This document shows, piece by piece, positions 16,709 through 25,444 of a DNA stretch of 64,000 nucleotides. The position numbers were made by a program, and so were the translations under genes. The notes beneath the pieces are model-generated. The model made no database searches. It was given only the letters and a program-made list of their open reading frames with translations, and had not been told where the DNA came from. Source of the DNA: Flavobacteriaceae bacterium PS02338 (GTDB lineage Bacteria; Bacteroidota; Bacteroidia; Sphingobacteriales; Sphingobacteriaceae); assembly GCA_029959615.1 (NCBI GenBank), contig JASCOD010000014.1:1-64000 (forward strand), given 5' to 3'. Every line of letters starts with the position of its first letter. Position 1 is the first letter of the stretch.

Positions 16709-18715
16709 ATGAAACAAAAGTGGATCACAGGCATAGCCTTACTTGCATCGGCAAGCTTGCTAGCATTTACGTTAAAAAAAGATATTAAATCTAAATTGGC
16801 AGAAGAGCCCAAATTGAAAATCTTAAAATACAACAATCCAGATTTAGTAGTCGATTTAGGCGTGGGCTTATGGGCTTGGCCTGTTCCTGTAGATTGGGAT
16901 GGCGATGGTGATATGGATTTACTGGTTTCTTGCCCCGACAAACCATTTAATGGTTTGTGGCTGTTCGAGAATAAATCTGGAGCTAAAATTCCGGTATTTG
17001 AAAAACCTGTAAGACTTGGTCCCGCGGTAAAAAATATTCAAGTTTCGTACACCAACAATGGTAAGGCTCGTTATACTACGCCAGGCGTAGAGCTGCCTAA
17101 CTTTAAAGCAGATTTAGGTAAAAAGAAAACCAAACTATTTCCTGCTGATTCTATCTTGAAAGATTTGAAAGGTCGTAATCGTTTTAATCAATGGAAATTT
17201 GTGGATTATGACTCTGATGGTGATGACGATATCATTGTAGGTATTGATGATTGGGGAGATTATGGTTGGGATAATGCTTACAATAAGCAAGGTGTATGGA
17301 CTAATGGCCCTTTAAGAGGCTTCTTGTATCTAGTAGAGAATAAAAACGGCAAGTACGAAAACAAAGGTCGCTTACAGGCAGACGGAAACGATATTGATGT
17401 GTATGGAGCACCTTCGCCAAACTTTGCAGATTTTGATGGTGATGGTGATTTGGATATTATCTGCGGTGAATTTTTGGATAAAATGACTTATTTCGAAAAC
17501 ATCGGAACTAAGGAAAAACCTAAATACACCAAAGGAAGATACTTGACAAATGAAACAGGTATCATCAAAATGGATTTAGAGATGATTTTACCAACTGCCG
17601 TAGATTGGGATGGAGATGGTGATATCGATTTAGTAGTTGGCGATGAGGACGGGAGAGTAGCATTAATCGAGAATACAGGTAAAGTGAAGAATGGAATGCC
17701 GGTATTTAAATCTCCATTTTATTTTAAACAAAAGGCTGATAATGTGAAGTTTGGTGCATTGGCTACGCCAGTAGGGGTAGATTGGGATAACGATGGTGAT
17801 GATGATATCATAGTGGGTAATTCGGCTGGTTATGTAGCTTTTATAGAGAATTTAGGTATGAATGGCGAAACTCCAAAATGGGCAGCCCCTAAGTTTTTAG
17901 AAAGCGATGGAAAAGTGATTCGTATCCAAGCTGGAGATAATGGCTCTATTCAAGGTCCGGCTGAAGCTAAATGGGGTTACACTACGGTTTCTGTAGCTGA
18001 TTGGGACGGGGACGGATTAAAGGACATCGTGATGAATTCGATATTTGGTGAGGTATTATGGTATAAAAATATCGGCACCGCTAAAGCACCTAAATTGGGC
18101 AAAGCTCAAAACGTTAAAGTTAAATGGGATACCAATACTAAATCTCATAAACCAAGCTGGAATTGGTGGGATCCGAAACCTCAAACTCTGGTAACACAAT
18201 GGCGTACAACTCCTTTTGTTGTTGACTGGAATAAAGATAAGTTAAATGATATTGTGATGTTGGATACAGGAGGCTATCTAGCTTTTTTCGAAAGATTTAA
18301 AGAAGGAAATGAGTTATGGTTAAAACCAGGGAAAAGAATTTTTGATGGTGTACATTACTCGGCTTACGATCAAAAACATAGTATAAAAGATAGTTTGCCT
18401 GGTCTATTGAAATTAAATAATGGTAATTTTGGTCAAAGTGGTCGTCGTAAATTTACAATTGTAGATTGGGATGGTGATGGAACTTTAGATATCGTGGCGA
18501 ATAGCAAAAATGCAAGTTTCCTAAAAAACGCAGGTATTAAAAAAGGACAAGTTCAAATCAAAGACGAAGGTTATCTAGATGAATTGGTACTGGCGGGGCA
18601 TGATACTAGTCCAACTACAGTTGATTGGAATAAAGATGGAATTCCTGATTTATTAATCGGTGCCGAAGATGGTCATTTCTATTACATGTTAAACCCTAAA
18701 ACCAAAAAAAAGTAG
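16709..18715 (+). CDS. Secreted FG-GAP/VCBS-repeat protein (calcium-binding beta-propeller type)
   Basis: The protein has 668 residues and an N-terminal export signal (MKQKWITGIALLASASLLAF). At least nine Asp-rich loops recur, for example DWDGDGDMDLLV, DYDSDGDDDIIVG, DFDGDGDLDIICG, DWDNDGDDDIIVG and DWNKDGIPDLLIG. These fit FG-GAP/VCBS blades with calcium-binding loops. Such proteins near SusCD loci can be lyases or scaffolds; I see no clear catalytic signature. Tryptophan-rich loops (NWWDPK) could contact glycans. TAACCAAA lies 7 bp before ATG, and the next gene starts 5 bp after the stop. Confidence 0.88.
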   Translation: MKQKWITGIALLASASLLAFTLKKDIKSKLAEEPKLKILKYNNPDLVVDLGVGLWAWPVPVDWDGDGDMDLLVSCPDKPFNGLWLFENKSGAKIPVFEKPVRLGPAVKNIQVSYTNNGKARYTTPGVELPNFKADLGKKKTKLFPADSILKDLKGRNRFNQWKFVDYDSDGDDDIIVGIDDWGDYGWDNAYNKQGVWTNGPLRGFLYLVENKNGKYENKGRLQADGNDIDVYGAPSPNFADFDGDGDLDIICGEFLDKMTYFENIGTKEKPKYTKGRYLTNETGIIKMDLEMILPTAVDWDGDGDIDLVVGDEDGRVALIENTGKVKNGMPVFKSPFYFKQKADNVKFGALATPVGVDWDNDGDDDIIVGNSAGYVAFIENLGMNGETPKWAAPKFLESDGKVIRIQAGDNGSIQGPAEAKWGYTTVSVADWDGDGLKDIVMNSIFGEVLWYKNIGTAKAPKLGKAQNVKVKWDTNTKSHKPSWNWWDPKPQTLVTQWRTTPFVVDWNKDKLNDIVMLDTGGYLAFFERFKEGNELWLKPGKRIFDGVHYSAYDQKHSIKDSLPGLLKLNNGNFGQSGRRKFTIVDWDGDGTLDIVANSKNASFLKNAGIKKGQVQIKDEGYLDELVLAGHDTSPTTVDWNKDGIPDLLIGAEDGHFYYMLNPKTKKK

Positions 18716-18720
18716 TTCGT

Positions 18721-20022
18721 ATGTTCGATAAAAGAGAAGTTCAGTTAACGAGTAGTGAAATCGGGCATACGTTAAATACAGGTCAAGTATTTTCGGCTAA
18801 TAATGATTGGATAGTTTTTGACAATAGAAATAATGATGGCGATATAAAGATTACTGGTAGTATTGGTATTGTTAATGTAAAAACTGGCGAAGAAAAGACG
18901 ATCTATACTGTATCAAACCAAACTCAATATGGCCCTGGAGTAGGTGCAGCTAGTTTTTCTCCAAAAGAAAACAAAGTGATTTTTATACAGGGTATTCGCA
19001 ATGCTGATGAACAAAGACCGTATGATTTTACACGCCGTACTGGTGTTGCTATTCAGATAGATACTCCTGAGCAACCTATTTTTATGGATGCTAGAAATAT
19101 AGAAAGGCCATTTACACCAGGAGCTTTGAGAGGCGGAACACATGCGCACTCGTGGAGTGGCGATGGGAAGATGATTAGCTATACTTATAACGACTATGTA
19201 ATTGAGCAACTGGCTAAAACTAATCCGAAAGTAAAAGATTTGCGAACCATTGGTTTGATGTTCCCTAAAAAGGTACAAGTGCCTAATATTAGCAATCTAG
19301 AAAATAACAACGGTGAGATGTTTGCTGTTCTGGCTGCAACAGTAGTAGAAAATCCGAAATTTGGAAGCGATGAAATAGATAAAGCTTTTGATGAATGTTG
19401 GATCGGTAAAGAAGGGTATGTTAAATCAGATGGAACTCCTCAACGTAAAGCAATTGCCTACCAAGGAAATGTGAAAGACTCAAAAGGTAATACCATTACT
19501 GAGATTTTTGTGGCAGATATTGTAGATGATTTAGCTTCGAGCGAATTTGATGAAAGTATTGCAGGTACAGAAAACACTAGGCCTAATGTTCCAAATGGTA
19601 TAGGTCAACGCAGGGTTACTTTTACAGAAAAAGGTGCTAAAGGTCCGAGACATTGGTTACGTAGTAGTGCAGACGGAAGTCAGATCTTTTTTTTATCAGA
19701 AGATGATAAAGGTTTAATACAGGTTTACGCAGTTTCTCCAAACGGAGGCGTTTTTAAGCAAATCACGAATAACGATTTTTCTATTACCAGTCCAATTAAT
19801 ATCAGCCCAGATGGATCGTATTTATCTTACATCGCTGATCAAAGCGTATTTATTACAGAAGTAAGTGCAGGAGTTTCAGAGCGTTTAACAAGTAAATACG
19901 CAGCTCCAGAACAATTAAATGGAGCAGTAGTTTGGTCTAACGATGGTAATACTTTGGCATTTAATAGGTATGTGAAATCGGAAAAAGGGATATTTATGCA
20001 GATTTTCCTCTTACATCGATAA
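18721..20022 (+). CDS. DUF3748 (YidR-like) beta-propeller protein
   Basis: This 433-residue protein resembles the DUF3748/YidR family: EVQLTSSEIGHTLNTGQVF at the start, RRTGVAIQI, ARNIERPFTPGALRGGTHAH and SWSGDGKMISYTYNDYVIEQ. C-terminal TolB-like blades follow (RSSADGSQIFFLSEDD, INISPDGSYLSYIADQ, VVWSNDGNTLAFNRY). No signal peptide is visible, which is odd beside exported neighbours. It starts 5 bp after the VCBS gene and is co-transcribed with it. The biochemical role of the family is not established as far as I know. The stop lies inside the palindrome at 20021. Confidence 0.82.
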   Translation: MFDKREVQLTSSEIGHTLNTGQVFSANNDWIVFDNRNNDGDIKITGSIGIVNVKTGEEKTIYTVSNQTQYGPGVGAASFSPKENKVIFIQGIRNADEQRPYDFTRRTGVAIQIDTPEQPIFMDARNIERPFTPGALRGGTHAHSWSGDGKMISYTYNDYVIEQLAKTNPKVKDLRTIGLMFPKKVQVPNISNLENNNGEMFAVLAATVVENPKFGSDEIDKAFDECWIGKEGYVKSDGTPQRKAIAYQGNVKDSKGNTITEIFVADIVDDLASSEFDESIAGTENTRPNVPNGIGQRRVTFTEKGAKGPRHWLRSSADGSQIFFLSEDDKGLIQVYAVSPNGGVFKQITNNDFSITSPINISPDGSYLSYIADQSVFITEVSAGVSERLTSKYAAPEQLNGAVVWSNDGNTLAFNRYVKSEKGIFMQIFLLHR

Positions 20023-20062
20023 AAAGAAAAGGAGCTTAAAATTTTAAGCTCCTTTTCTTTTT
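20021..20062. terminator. Perfect 42-bp palindrome, bidirectional terminator
   Basis: AAAAAGAAAAGGAGCTTAAA and its complement form an uninterrupted 42-bp palindrome centred between 20041 and 20042. T-runs occur on both strands. It overlaps the stop codons of the two convergent genes, so it ends both transcripts. Confidence 0.92.
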
Positions 20063-21464
20063 ATTCTGCTCTTTTTAGACCGAATTTTTCAATTTTACTG
20101 TACAAGTGACTTCGTTGGATATCAATGTCATCTGCCGTTTTAGATACATTCCAATTATTCTTTTCCAGTTTAAATTTGATGAATTCCTTTTCAGCAAAAT
20201 CTTTGTACTCTTGGAAATTGCTAAAACCATCATAGTTAAAGCTGCCACCACTTTGACTTCCGTTTCCATTTCCACTTTGATGGCTAACACCTACGTTGGT
20301 TCCACCTCCAGGATTTGCAAATACTATAACATCTTGTTCTGTAATTGTTTTATCACTTAAGATAATTAAACGTTCAATCATGTTACGTAATTCACGAACG
20401 TTACCAGTCCAAGGCAATCTTTTTAGGGCTTCCATGGCGCCATCAGTAATTTTTTTGACAGGCATGCCATACTCACCGCAAATTTCCTCTAAAAAGCTTT
20501 GTGCAATTATCGGAATATCGTCTGTACGTTCAGTTAAATGTGGAACGTGGATATTAATTACATTCAGACGATGATACAAGTCCATTCTAAAGTTGCCCTC
20601 TTCAATTTCTTTTAAAAGATCTTTATTTGTCGCTGCAACAATTCTTACGTTTACGTCAATCTCTTTTTCACCACCAACGCGAGTAATTTTATGCTCTTGC
20701 AAAGCACGCAACACCTTCGCCTGTGCTGACATGCTCATATCGCCAATCTCATCTAAGAATAGCGTACCACCATTAGCTAATTCAAATTTACCCAACCGTT
20801 GTTTCACAGCAGACGTAAAAGAACCTTTTTCGTGGCCAAATAATTCGCTCTCTATCAATTCGGAAGGGATTGCAGCGCAGTTTACCTCAATTAATTGACC
20901 GTCGGCACGGTTAGATTTTTCATGAAGCCATCTTGCTACTAGTTCCTTACCACTACCATTTGCACCGGTAATTAATACCCTAGCTTCAGTTGGTGCAACA
21001 CGTTCAATAGTTTCTTTGATTTTTCCGATGGTGTCAGAATTACCTAAGATGTCACGTGTTTTACTAACCTTTCTCTTTAAAACTTTGGTTTCGGTAACTA
21101 ACGAACCTCGATCTAATCCATTGCGTACAGTAATTAATAAGCGGTTTAAATCAGGTGGTTTGGAAATGAAGTCAAAGGCGCCTTTTTTACTGGCTTCTAC
21201 TGCGGTTTCCACGGTTCCATGGCCAGAAATCATAATGAAAGGTAGGTCCGGTTTAATTCCAAGTGCAGTTTCAAGCACCTCCATACCATCCATCTTATTC
21301 ATCTTGATGTCGCAAAGAACCAAATTGTAATCGTTCTTTTTGATCAATTCTAACCCGTCGATGCCGTTGTCTACATCATCAACTTCATAGTTTTCGTATT
21401 CTAGAATTTCTCTAAGCGTACTTCGTATCGCTCGTTCATCATCAATAATTAGCAGTTTTGCCAT
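20061..21464 (-). CDS. Sigma-54-type response regulator (REC, AAA+, Fis HTH)
   Basis: This is a 467-residue NtrC-family regulator. The receiver spans 1-120 with acidic pair Asp8/Asp9, phospho-acceptor Asp52, Ser80 and Lys102. The AAA+ domain has Walker A GANGSGKE 167-174 and Walker B GGTLFLDE 232-239. The Fis-type helix-turn-helix (NNWNVSKTADDIDIQRSHLY) is at the C-terminus after a Gly/Ser/Asn-rich linker. The loop that should read GAFTGA is GSFTSA (214-219). No histidine kinase is adjacent, so the partner is elsewhere. It would activate transcription when phosphorylated, if the altered loop still contacts sigma-54. Confidence 0.93.
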   Translation of the reverse strand: MAKLLIIDDERAIRSTLREILEYENYEVDDVDNGIDGLELIKKNDYNLVLCDIKMNKMDGMEVLETALGIKPDLPFIMISGHGTVETAVEASKKGAFDFISKPPDLNRLLITVRNGLDRGSLVTETKVLKRKVSKTRDILGNSDTIGKIKETIERVAPTEARVLITGANGSGKELVARWLHEKSNRADGQLIEVNCAAIPSELIESELFGHEKGSFTSAVKQRLGKFELANGGTLFLDEIGDMSMSAQAKVLRALQEHKITRVGGEKEIDVNVRIVAATNKDLLKEIEEGNFRMDLYHRLNVINIHVPHLTERTDDIPIIAQSFLEEICGEYGMPVKKITDGAMEALKRLPWTGNVRELRNMIERLIILSDKTITEQDVIVFANPGGGTNVGVSHQSGNGNGSQSGGSFNYDGFSNFQEYKDFAEKEFIKFKLEKNNWNVSKTADDIDIQRSHLYSKIEKFGLKRAE

Positions 21465-21500
21465 AATAGGTTGAAATATTTTCTATGCGAAGATATTACT

Positions 21501-21510
21501 TTTCGCGAAA
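21501..21510. promoter_or_regulatory. TTTCGCGAAA palindrome upstream of the response regulator
   Basis: A perfect 10-bp palindrome, GC-rich at the centre in AT-rich DNA, lies 37 bp upstream of the regulator start. It is a plausible operator, perhaps for autoregulation; this is inference from symmetry and position. Confidence 0.3.
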
Positions 21511-21641
21511 TGTATAGTTTTTTGTACAATCTGTTTTTATAACGATGATATCTAAAAGTTGTTTGTTAGTATTTGGATTTTTTTAGCCACAGATGCACAG
21601 ATATTTTATAAATCATCTAAATGTTTGCGTATTTTTGTTTG

Positions 21642-21848
21642 ATGGGTAGATTAAAAATATATAGTAGTGATATTCCTCGCAAAAATATACTCGCTGAAAG
21701 AGAGGCGTTGTATCTGAGTAAATCTGCTGAGCAAAAAATCTACGCATTATTGCAACTTAATTATATTGCTGTTCAGTTAAACGGTGGCAAGCCATTAAAA
21801 GAACCTCAAGGTAAGGGCATCCTCATCCGTAAAATAAGCCACAGCTAA
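21642..21848 (+). CDS. Small unknown protein paired with a nucleotidyltransferase
   Basis: The frame gives 68 residues from ATG 21642; an ATG at 21621 would add seven hydrophobic residues that look less natural. No signal peptide or known motif is visible. It is basic, with a central helix-prone stretch (ILAEREALYLSKSAEQKIYALLQ) and a Gly/Lys-rich end (PQGKGILIRK). It stops 4 bp before the nucleotidyltransferase, so the two are almost certainly co-expressed. By arrangement (small gene first, NTase second) it could be an antitoxin or accessory subunit; I do not recognise the family. Confidence 0.6.
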   Translation: MGRLKIYSSDIPRKNILAEREALYLSKSAEQKIYALLQLNYIAVQLNGGKPLKEPQGKGILIRKISHS

Positions 21849-21852
21849 TATC

Positions 21853-22329
21853 ATGTCTTTTGATAAAGAAAGTACTGAAACGCTGCTGCTTTTGAGTGTT
21901 TTTCAGAAGCACAATGTCGATTATCTGATTGTTGGAGGCTTTGCCGTTAATAGGTATGGTTACAATAGAGCTACAGGTGATTTAGATATCTATTTGAGAG
22001 ATACCAAACAAAACCGTAAGAACCTAATTGAAGCTATTGATGAGATGGGCTATGGCAGATATGATATATTGATGGAAACGCCAATTATTGCTGGGGATTG
22101 TGAGATAATGATGGATGACGGTATGTATGCTGATTTGATGATGGATATTCCTGGGTTAGATAAAGAAAACTATAATGAATACTTGGCCATGGCTACTGTT
22201 GATTTGGTTCAAGGATTTGAAATAAGGTTTTTACATTACAATCATTTATTGGAAAATAAAAGAGCCACCAACAGAGCAAAGGATAGGTTAGATGTTGAGG
22301 AACTAGAACGTATTAACAGGAAAGACTAG
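21853..22329 (+). CDS. Nucleotidyltransferase-fold protein (AbiEii/DUF6036-like)
   Basis: This 158-residue protein has the Pol-beta-type nucleotidyltransferase signature: VGGFAVNRYGYNRATGDLDI (GG, 13 residues, DLD) at about 28-47. A further acidic strand is YADLMMD. A C-terminal tail (NRAKDRLDVEEL) is common in proteins of this class. These occur as toxins of AbiEii/MenT-type systems or as orphan NTases. The fold and metal-binding acids are visible. The substrate (nucleotide transfer to tRNA or protein) and toxin activity are inference from the two-gene arrangement. Confidence 0.78.
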   Translation: MSFDKESTETLLLLSVFQKHNVDYLIVGGFAVNRYGYNRATGDLDIYLRDTKQNRKNLIEAIDEMGYGRYDILMETPIIAGDCEIMMDDGMYADLMMDIPGLDKENYNEYLAMATVDLVQGFEIRFLHYNHLLENKRATNRAKDRLDVEELERINRKD

Positions 22330-22603
22330 GTTTGTTTTTACAATCTTTTGTTCTCTAAACCTGATAGTAGTAGTAGAAATACTTTTTTTTGTCATCCTAA
22401 ACACTAGTGAAGGATCTATAAGTTAAACTATGATAGTTTCCTCGTTGCTCGGAATGAAAGACAAGACTATAACAACGAATAGCCTCGAAATAAATTCGGG
22501 ACAGGAAAGGTTAAAATTGCCAAGAGCTAATAGCGTTGATTTTCAGATGAATAATTACTAATCTGTCAATTTAACAATTTAGCAATTAAACAATTAACCT
22601 TCC
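22330..22603. other. Intergenic region upstream of rpsO without a gene
   Basis: This stretch has no plausible ORF. It holds repeat-like debris: GTCATCCTAAACACTAGTGAAGGATC and TTCCTCGTTGCTCGGAATGA, which resemble the degenerate palindromic elements elsewhere, and a CGAAATAAATTCGGGAC hairpin. A run of CAATTTA/CAATTAA words precedes the promoter at 22604. Confidence 0.5.
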
Positions 22604-22633
22604 TTGTTAATCCATAAAAATACCTTATCTTTG
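22604..22633 (+). promoter_or_regulatory. rpsO: Bacteroidota-type promoter of rpsO
   Basis: TTG at 22604-22606, exactly 19 bp, then TATCTTTG at 22626-22633 match the TTG-N19-TAnnTTTG consensus of Bacteroidota primary-sigma promoters. It lies 41 bp ahead of the rpsO start. Confidence 0.8.
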
Positions 22634-22674
22634 CAGCCAATTAATTAATTTTAAAACTTTAATATTATTCAAGA

Positions 22675-22959
22675 ATGTATTTAAGTACAGAAAAGAAAGC
22701 CGAAATTTTTGCAAAACACGGCGAAGTTGCAACCAATACTGGTTCTGCAGAAGGTCAAGTAGCATTGTTTACTTATCGTATTGCCCACTTAACGGAGCAC
22801 TTGAAAAAAAATCGTAAAGATTTTTCTACACAGTTAGCTCTACAAAAATTAGTAGGTAAACGTCGTGGCATTTTAGCTTATCTTTACAAAAAAGATATTA
22901 ACCGTTACCGTGCTATCATCAAAGCTTTAGCGCTTAGAGATATCATCAAGTCGGTGTAA
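22675..22959 (+). CDS. rpsO: 30S ribosomal protein S15
   Basis: This 94-residue protein is S15, which binds 16S rRNA helices 20-22 early in small-subunit assembly. The signatures are TGSAEGQVALFTYRIAHLTE and KRRGILAYLYKKDINRY, near the usual length of about 89. It is followed by its own terminator and then pnp, the classic rpsO-pnp order. The promoter at 22604 should drive it. Confidence 0.98.
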   Translation: MYLSTEKKAEIFAKHGEVATNTGSAEGQVALFTYRIAHLTEHLKKNRKDFSTQLALQKLVGKRRGILAYLYKKDINRYRAIIKALALRDIIKSV

Positions 22960-22965
22960 TGTTAT

Positions 22966-22998
22966 AAAAGCCATCGCCAATAGGCAGATGGCTTTTTT
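22966..22998 (+). terminator. Terminator after rpsO
   Basis: AAAAGCCATC and GATGGCTTTTTT form a stem around GCCAATAGGCA (which can pair internally), ending in six Ts, 6 bp after the stop. It separates rpsO from pnp, although readthrough is possible. Confidence 0.85.
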
Positions 22999-23073
22999 GG
23001 TTTTAATACTCGAAAAAATAAATATAAACTCGATCTGTTCGAAAGAGGAAAAACAGGTCACAACAATTTGTAA

Positions 23074-25209
23074 ATGAATGTAATAAAAAAATCGTTCGAT
23101 TTGGGCGATGGAAGAATTGTAGAAATTGAAACAGGTAAGTTAGCTAAACAAGCTGATGGTTCTGTAGTAGTAAAAATGGGAGATACGATGTTGTTAGCAA
23201 CTGTAGTATCAACTGTAGGTGCTAAACCAGGTACCGATTTTTTACCTTTATCGGTAGATTATCAAGAAAAATATGCGGCTGCTGGCCGTATTCCAGGAGG
23301 TTTTTTACGTCGTGAAGCAAGATTGTCTGATTACGAGGTTTTAATCTCTCGTTTAGTAGATAGAGCTTTACGTCCGTTATTCCCTTCAGATTATCACTCT
23401 GATACACAAGTGATGATTTCATTAATTTCTGCTGATAAAAATATCATGCCTGATTGTTTAGCTGGTTTAGCGGCATCGGCAGCCTTAGCAGTTTCAGATA
23501 TTCCTTTTAACGGTCCAATATCTGAAGTGCGTGTAGCGAAAATTGATGGTCAATTGGTTATTAACCCTTACGCTAACGATTTAGATCGTGCAACTTTAGA
23601 ATTTATGGTTGCTGGTTCTGCCAACGACATTGTAATGGTAGAGGGTGAGTGCGACGAGATCCAAGAAGATGAAATGGTTGAAGCATTGAAATTTGCTCAC
23701 GAGGCAATTAAAGTTCAATGTGCTGTTCAGGTTGAATTAACTGAAGCAACAGGTAAAACCGTTAAGCGTACCTATAGCCACGAAGACCATGATGATGAGT
23801 TGAAAGCTAAAGTTTACGCTGATACTTATGATAAAGTATATGCAATTGCAAAATCAGGTTCTACTAAAGATGAACGTTCTGAGGCTTTTACAGCTTTAAT
23901 TACTGAGTTTTTAGAGGCTATGCCAGAAGAAACTGAAGATTTGACAAAAGCATTGGCTAAACACTACTACCATGATGTACAGTATGATGCTGTTCGTGCG
24001 TTATTGTTAGATGAAGGTATCCGTTTAGATGGTCGTGCAACTACACAAATTCGTCCAATTTGGAGTGAAGTTGGTTATTTGCCAGCTGCTCACGGTTCGG
24101 CAGTATTTACTCGTGGCGAAACTCAATCTTTAACATCAGTTACTTTAGGTAGCAAAGATGATGAGCAAATGATTGATGGTGCTTTCATCAATGGTTATAA
24201 TAAATTTTTATTGCACTATAATTTCCCTGGCTTCTCAACTGGTGAGGTTCGTCCTAACAGAGGAGCTGGTCGTAGAGAGATTGGTCACGGTGCATTAGCG
24301 CAACGTTCGTTGAAAAAAGTATTGCCACAAGGTGCTGAGAATCCTTACACTATCCGTATCGTATCTGATATTTTAGAATCTAACGGTTCTTCATCAATGG
24401 CTACGGTTTGTGCAGGTACATTGGCATTAATGGATGCTGGTATCAAAATTAAATCTCCTGTATCAGGTATCGCAATGGGTTTAATTACCGACGAGAAAAC
24501 TGGTAAATATCAAATTCTTTCGGATATTCTAGGTGATGAAGATCACTTGGGGGATATGGACTTTAAAGTAACTGGTACTGAAAATGGTATCGTTGCATGT
24601 CAAATGGATTTGAAAATCAATGGTTTATCTTACGAAGTTTTAACGAAAGCTTTGTTGCAAGCTAAAGATGGTCGTTTGCACATCTTAAACGAGATGAAGA
24701 AAACGATTGCAACACCAAATGAAGATTACAAACCACATGCTCCACGTATAGTGTCATTAACTATCGATAAAGAATTTATTGGTGCTGTAATTGGCCCAGG
24801 CGGTAAAATTATCCAAGAAATGCAACGCGAAACTGGTGCTTCTATCTCTATCGAAGAGGTTGATAACAAAGGTATCGTAGAGATTTTTGCTGATAATAAA
24901 GCTGCTATTGATGCTGCTGTTGGCCGTATTCGTGCAATTGCTGCAAAACCAGAAATTGGCGCCATTTACCAAGGAAAAGTAAAATCTATTATGCCGTTTG
25001 GTGCATTTGTAGAGGTAATGCCAGGTAAAGATGGTTTATTGCATATTTCAGAGATTTCATGGGAGCGTTTAGAAACTATGGATGGTGTTTTGAAAGAAGG
25101 TGATAAAATTGAAGTGAAATTGTTGGATATCGATAAACAAGGTAAAATGAAACTTTCTCGTAAAGTGTTATTGCCTAGACCAGAGAAACCAGCTGCGCCT
25201 CAGGCGTAA
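23074..25209 (+). CDS. pnp: Polyribonucleotide nucleotidyltransferase (PNPase)
   Basis: This 711-residue phosphorolytic 3'-5' exoribonuclease acts in mRNA decay. Two RNase PH domains (about 10-230 and 315-540) flank a helical linker. The second carries the active-site region [15 protein letters not shown] and [18 protein letters not shown] domain ([19 protein letters not shown], about 567-585) and an S1 domain ([20 protein letters not shown], about 627-695) end the protein. The length is normal. It is followed by a terminator. Confidence 0.98.
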   Translation: MNVIKKSFDLGDGRIVEIETGKLAKQADGSVVVKMGDTMLLATVVSTVGAKPGTDFLPLSVDYQEKYAAAGRIPGGFLRREARLSDYEVLISRLVDRALRPLFPSDYHSDTQVMISLISADKNIMPDCLAGLAASAALAVSDIPFNGPISEVRVAKIDGQLVINPYANDLDRATLEFMVAGSANDIVMVEGECDEIQEDEMVEALKFAHEAIKVQCAVQVELTEATGKTVKRTYSHEDHDDELKAKVYADTYDKVYAIAKSGSTKDERSEAFTALITEFLEAMPEETEDLTKALAKHYYHDVQYDAVRALLLDEGIRLDGRATTQIRPIWSEVGYLPAAHGSAVFTRGETQSLTSVTLGSKDDEQMIDGAFINGYNKFLLHYNFPGFSTGEVRPNRGAGRREIGHGALAQRSLKKVLPQGAENPYTIRIVSDILESNGSSSMATVCAGTLALMDAGIKIKSPVSGIAMGLITDEKTGKYQILSDILGDEDHLGDMDFKVTGTENGIVACQMDLKINGLSYEVLTKALLQAKDGRLHILNEMKKTIATPNEDYKPHAPRIVSLTIDKEFIGAVIGPGGKIIQEMQRETGASISIEEVDNKGIVEIFADNKAAIDAAVGRIRAIAAKPEIGAIYQGKVKSIMPFGAFVEVMPGKDGLLHISEISWERLETMDGVLKEGDKIEVKLLDIDKQGKMKLSRKVLLPRPEKPAAPQA

Positions 25210-25252
25210 TATAAAATCAGAAAGTCCGTAAGTCGGAAAAATGAATAATAGC

Positions 25253-25284
25253 AAACCCTTTCAGTTTTACTGGAAGGGTTTTTT
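25253..25284 (+). terminator. Terminator after pnp
   Basis: AAACCCTTTCAG, loop TTTTA and CTGGAAGGGTTT pair and are followed by a T-run, 43 bp after the pnp stop. Confidence 0.85.
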
Positions 25285-25355
25285 GTTGGTTGATTTTCGG
25301 AGTTCTTTTGTATCTTGCAATGATTGCTTCAACCTAGCTAGTGACGTGAAAATAT

Positions 25356-25430
25356 CGTCATTGCGAGGAGGCACGACGAAGCAATCTCAAATGTAATTTT
25401 ACAAAAGATTGCTTCGTGCCTCGCAATGAA
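25356..25430. repeat. Intergenic palindromic element, family 1 (most complete copy)
   Basis: TCATTGCGAGGAGGCACGAC-GAAGCAATCT on the left mirrors AGATTGCTTCGTGCCTCGCAATGA on the right, with a loop of about 19 bp. It sits just upstream of rpe and could form a long hairpin in transcripts. It is the reference copy for the elements at 375, 15640 and 31872. Confidence 0.85.
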
Positions 25431-25444
25431 GAGAATACTAAACA

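Noticed and set aside
20075-21330. + strand frames opposite the sigma-54-type regulator
   Set aside because: Shadows of the regulator, whose domains and motifs are intact on the - strand.
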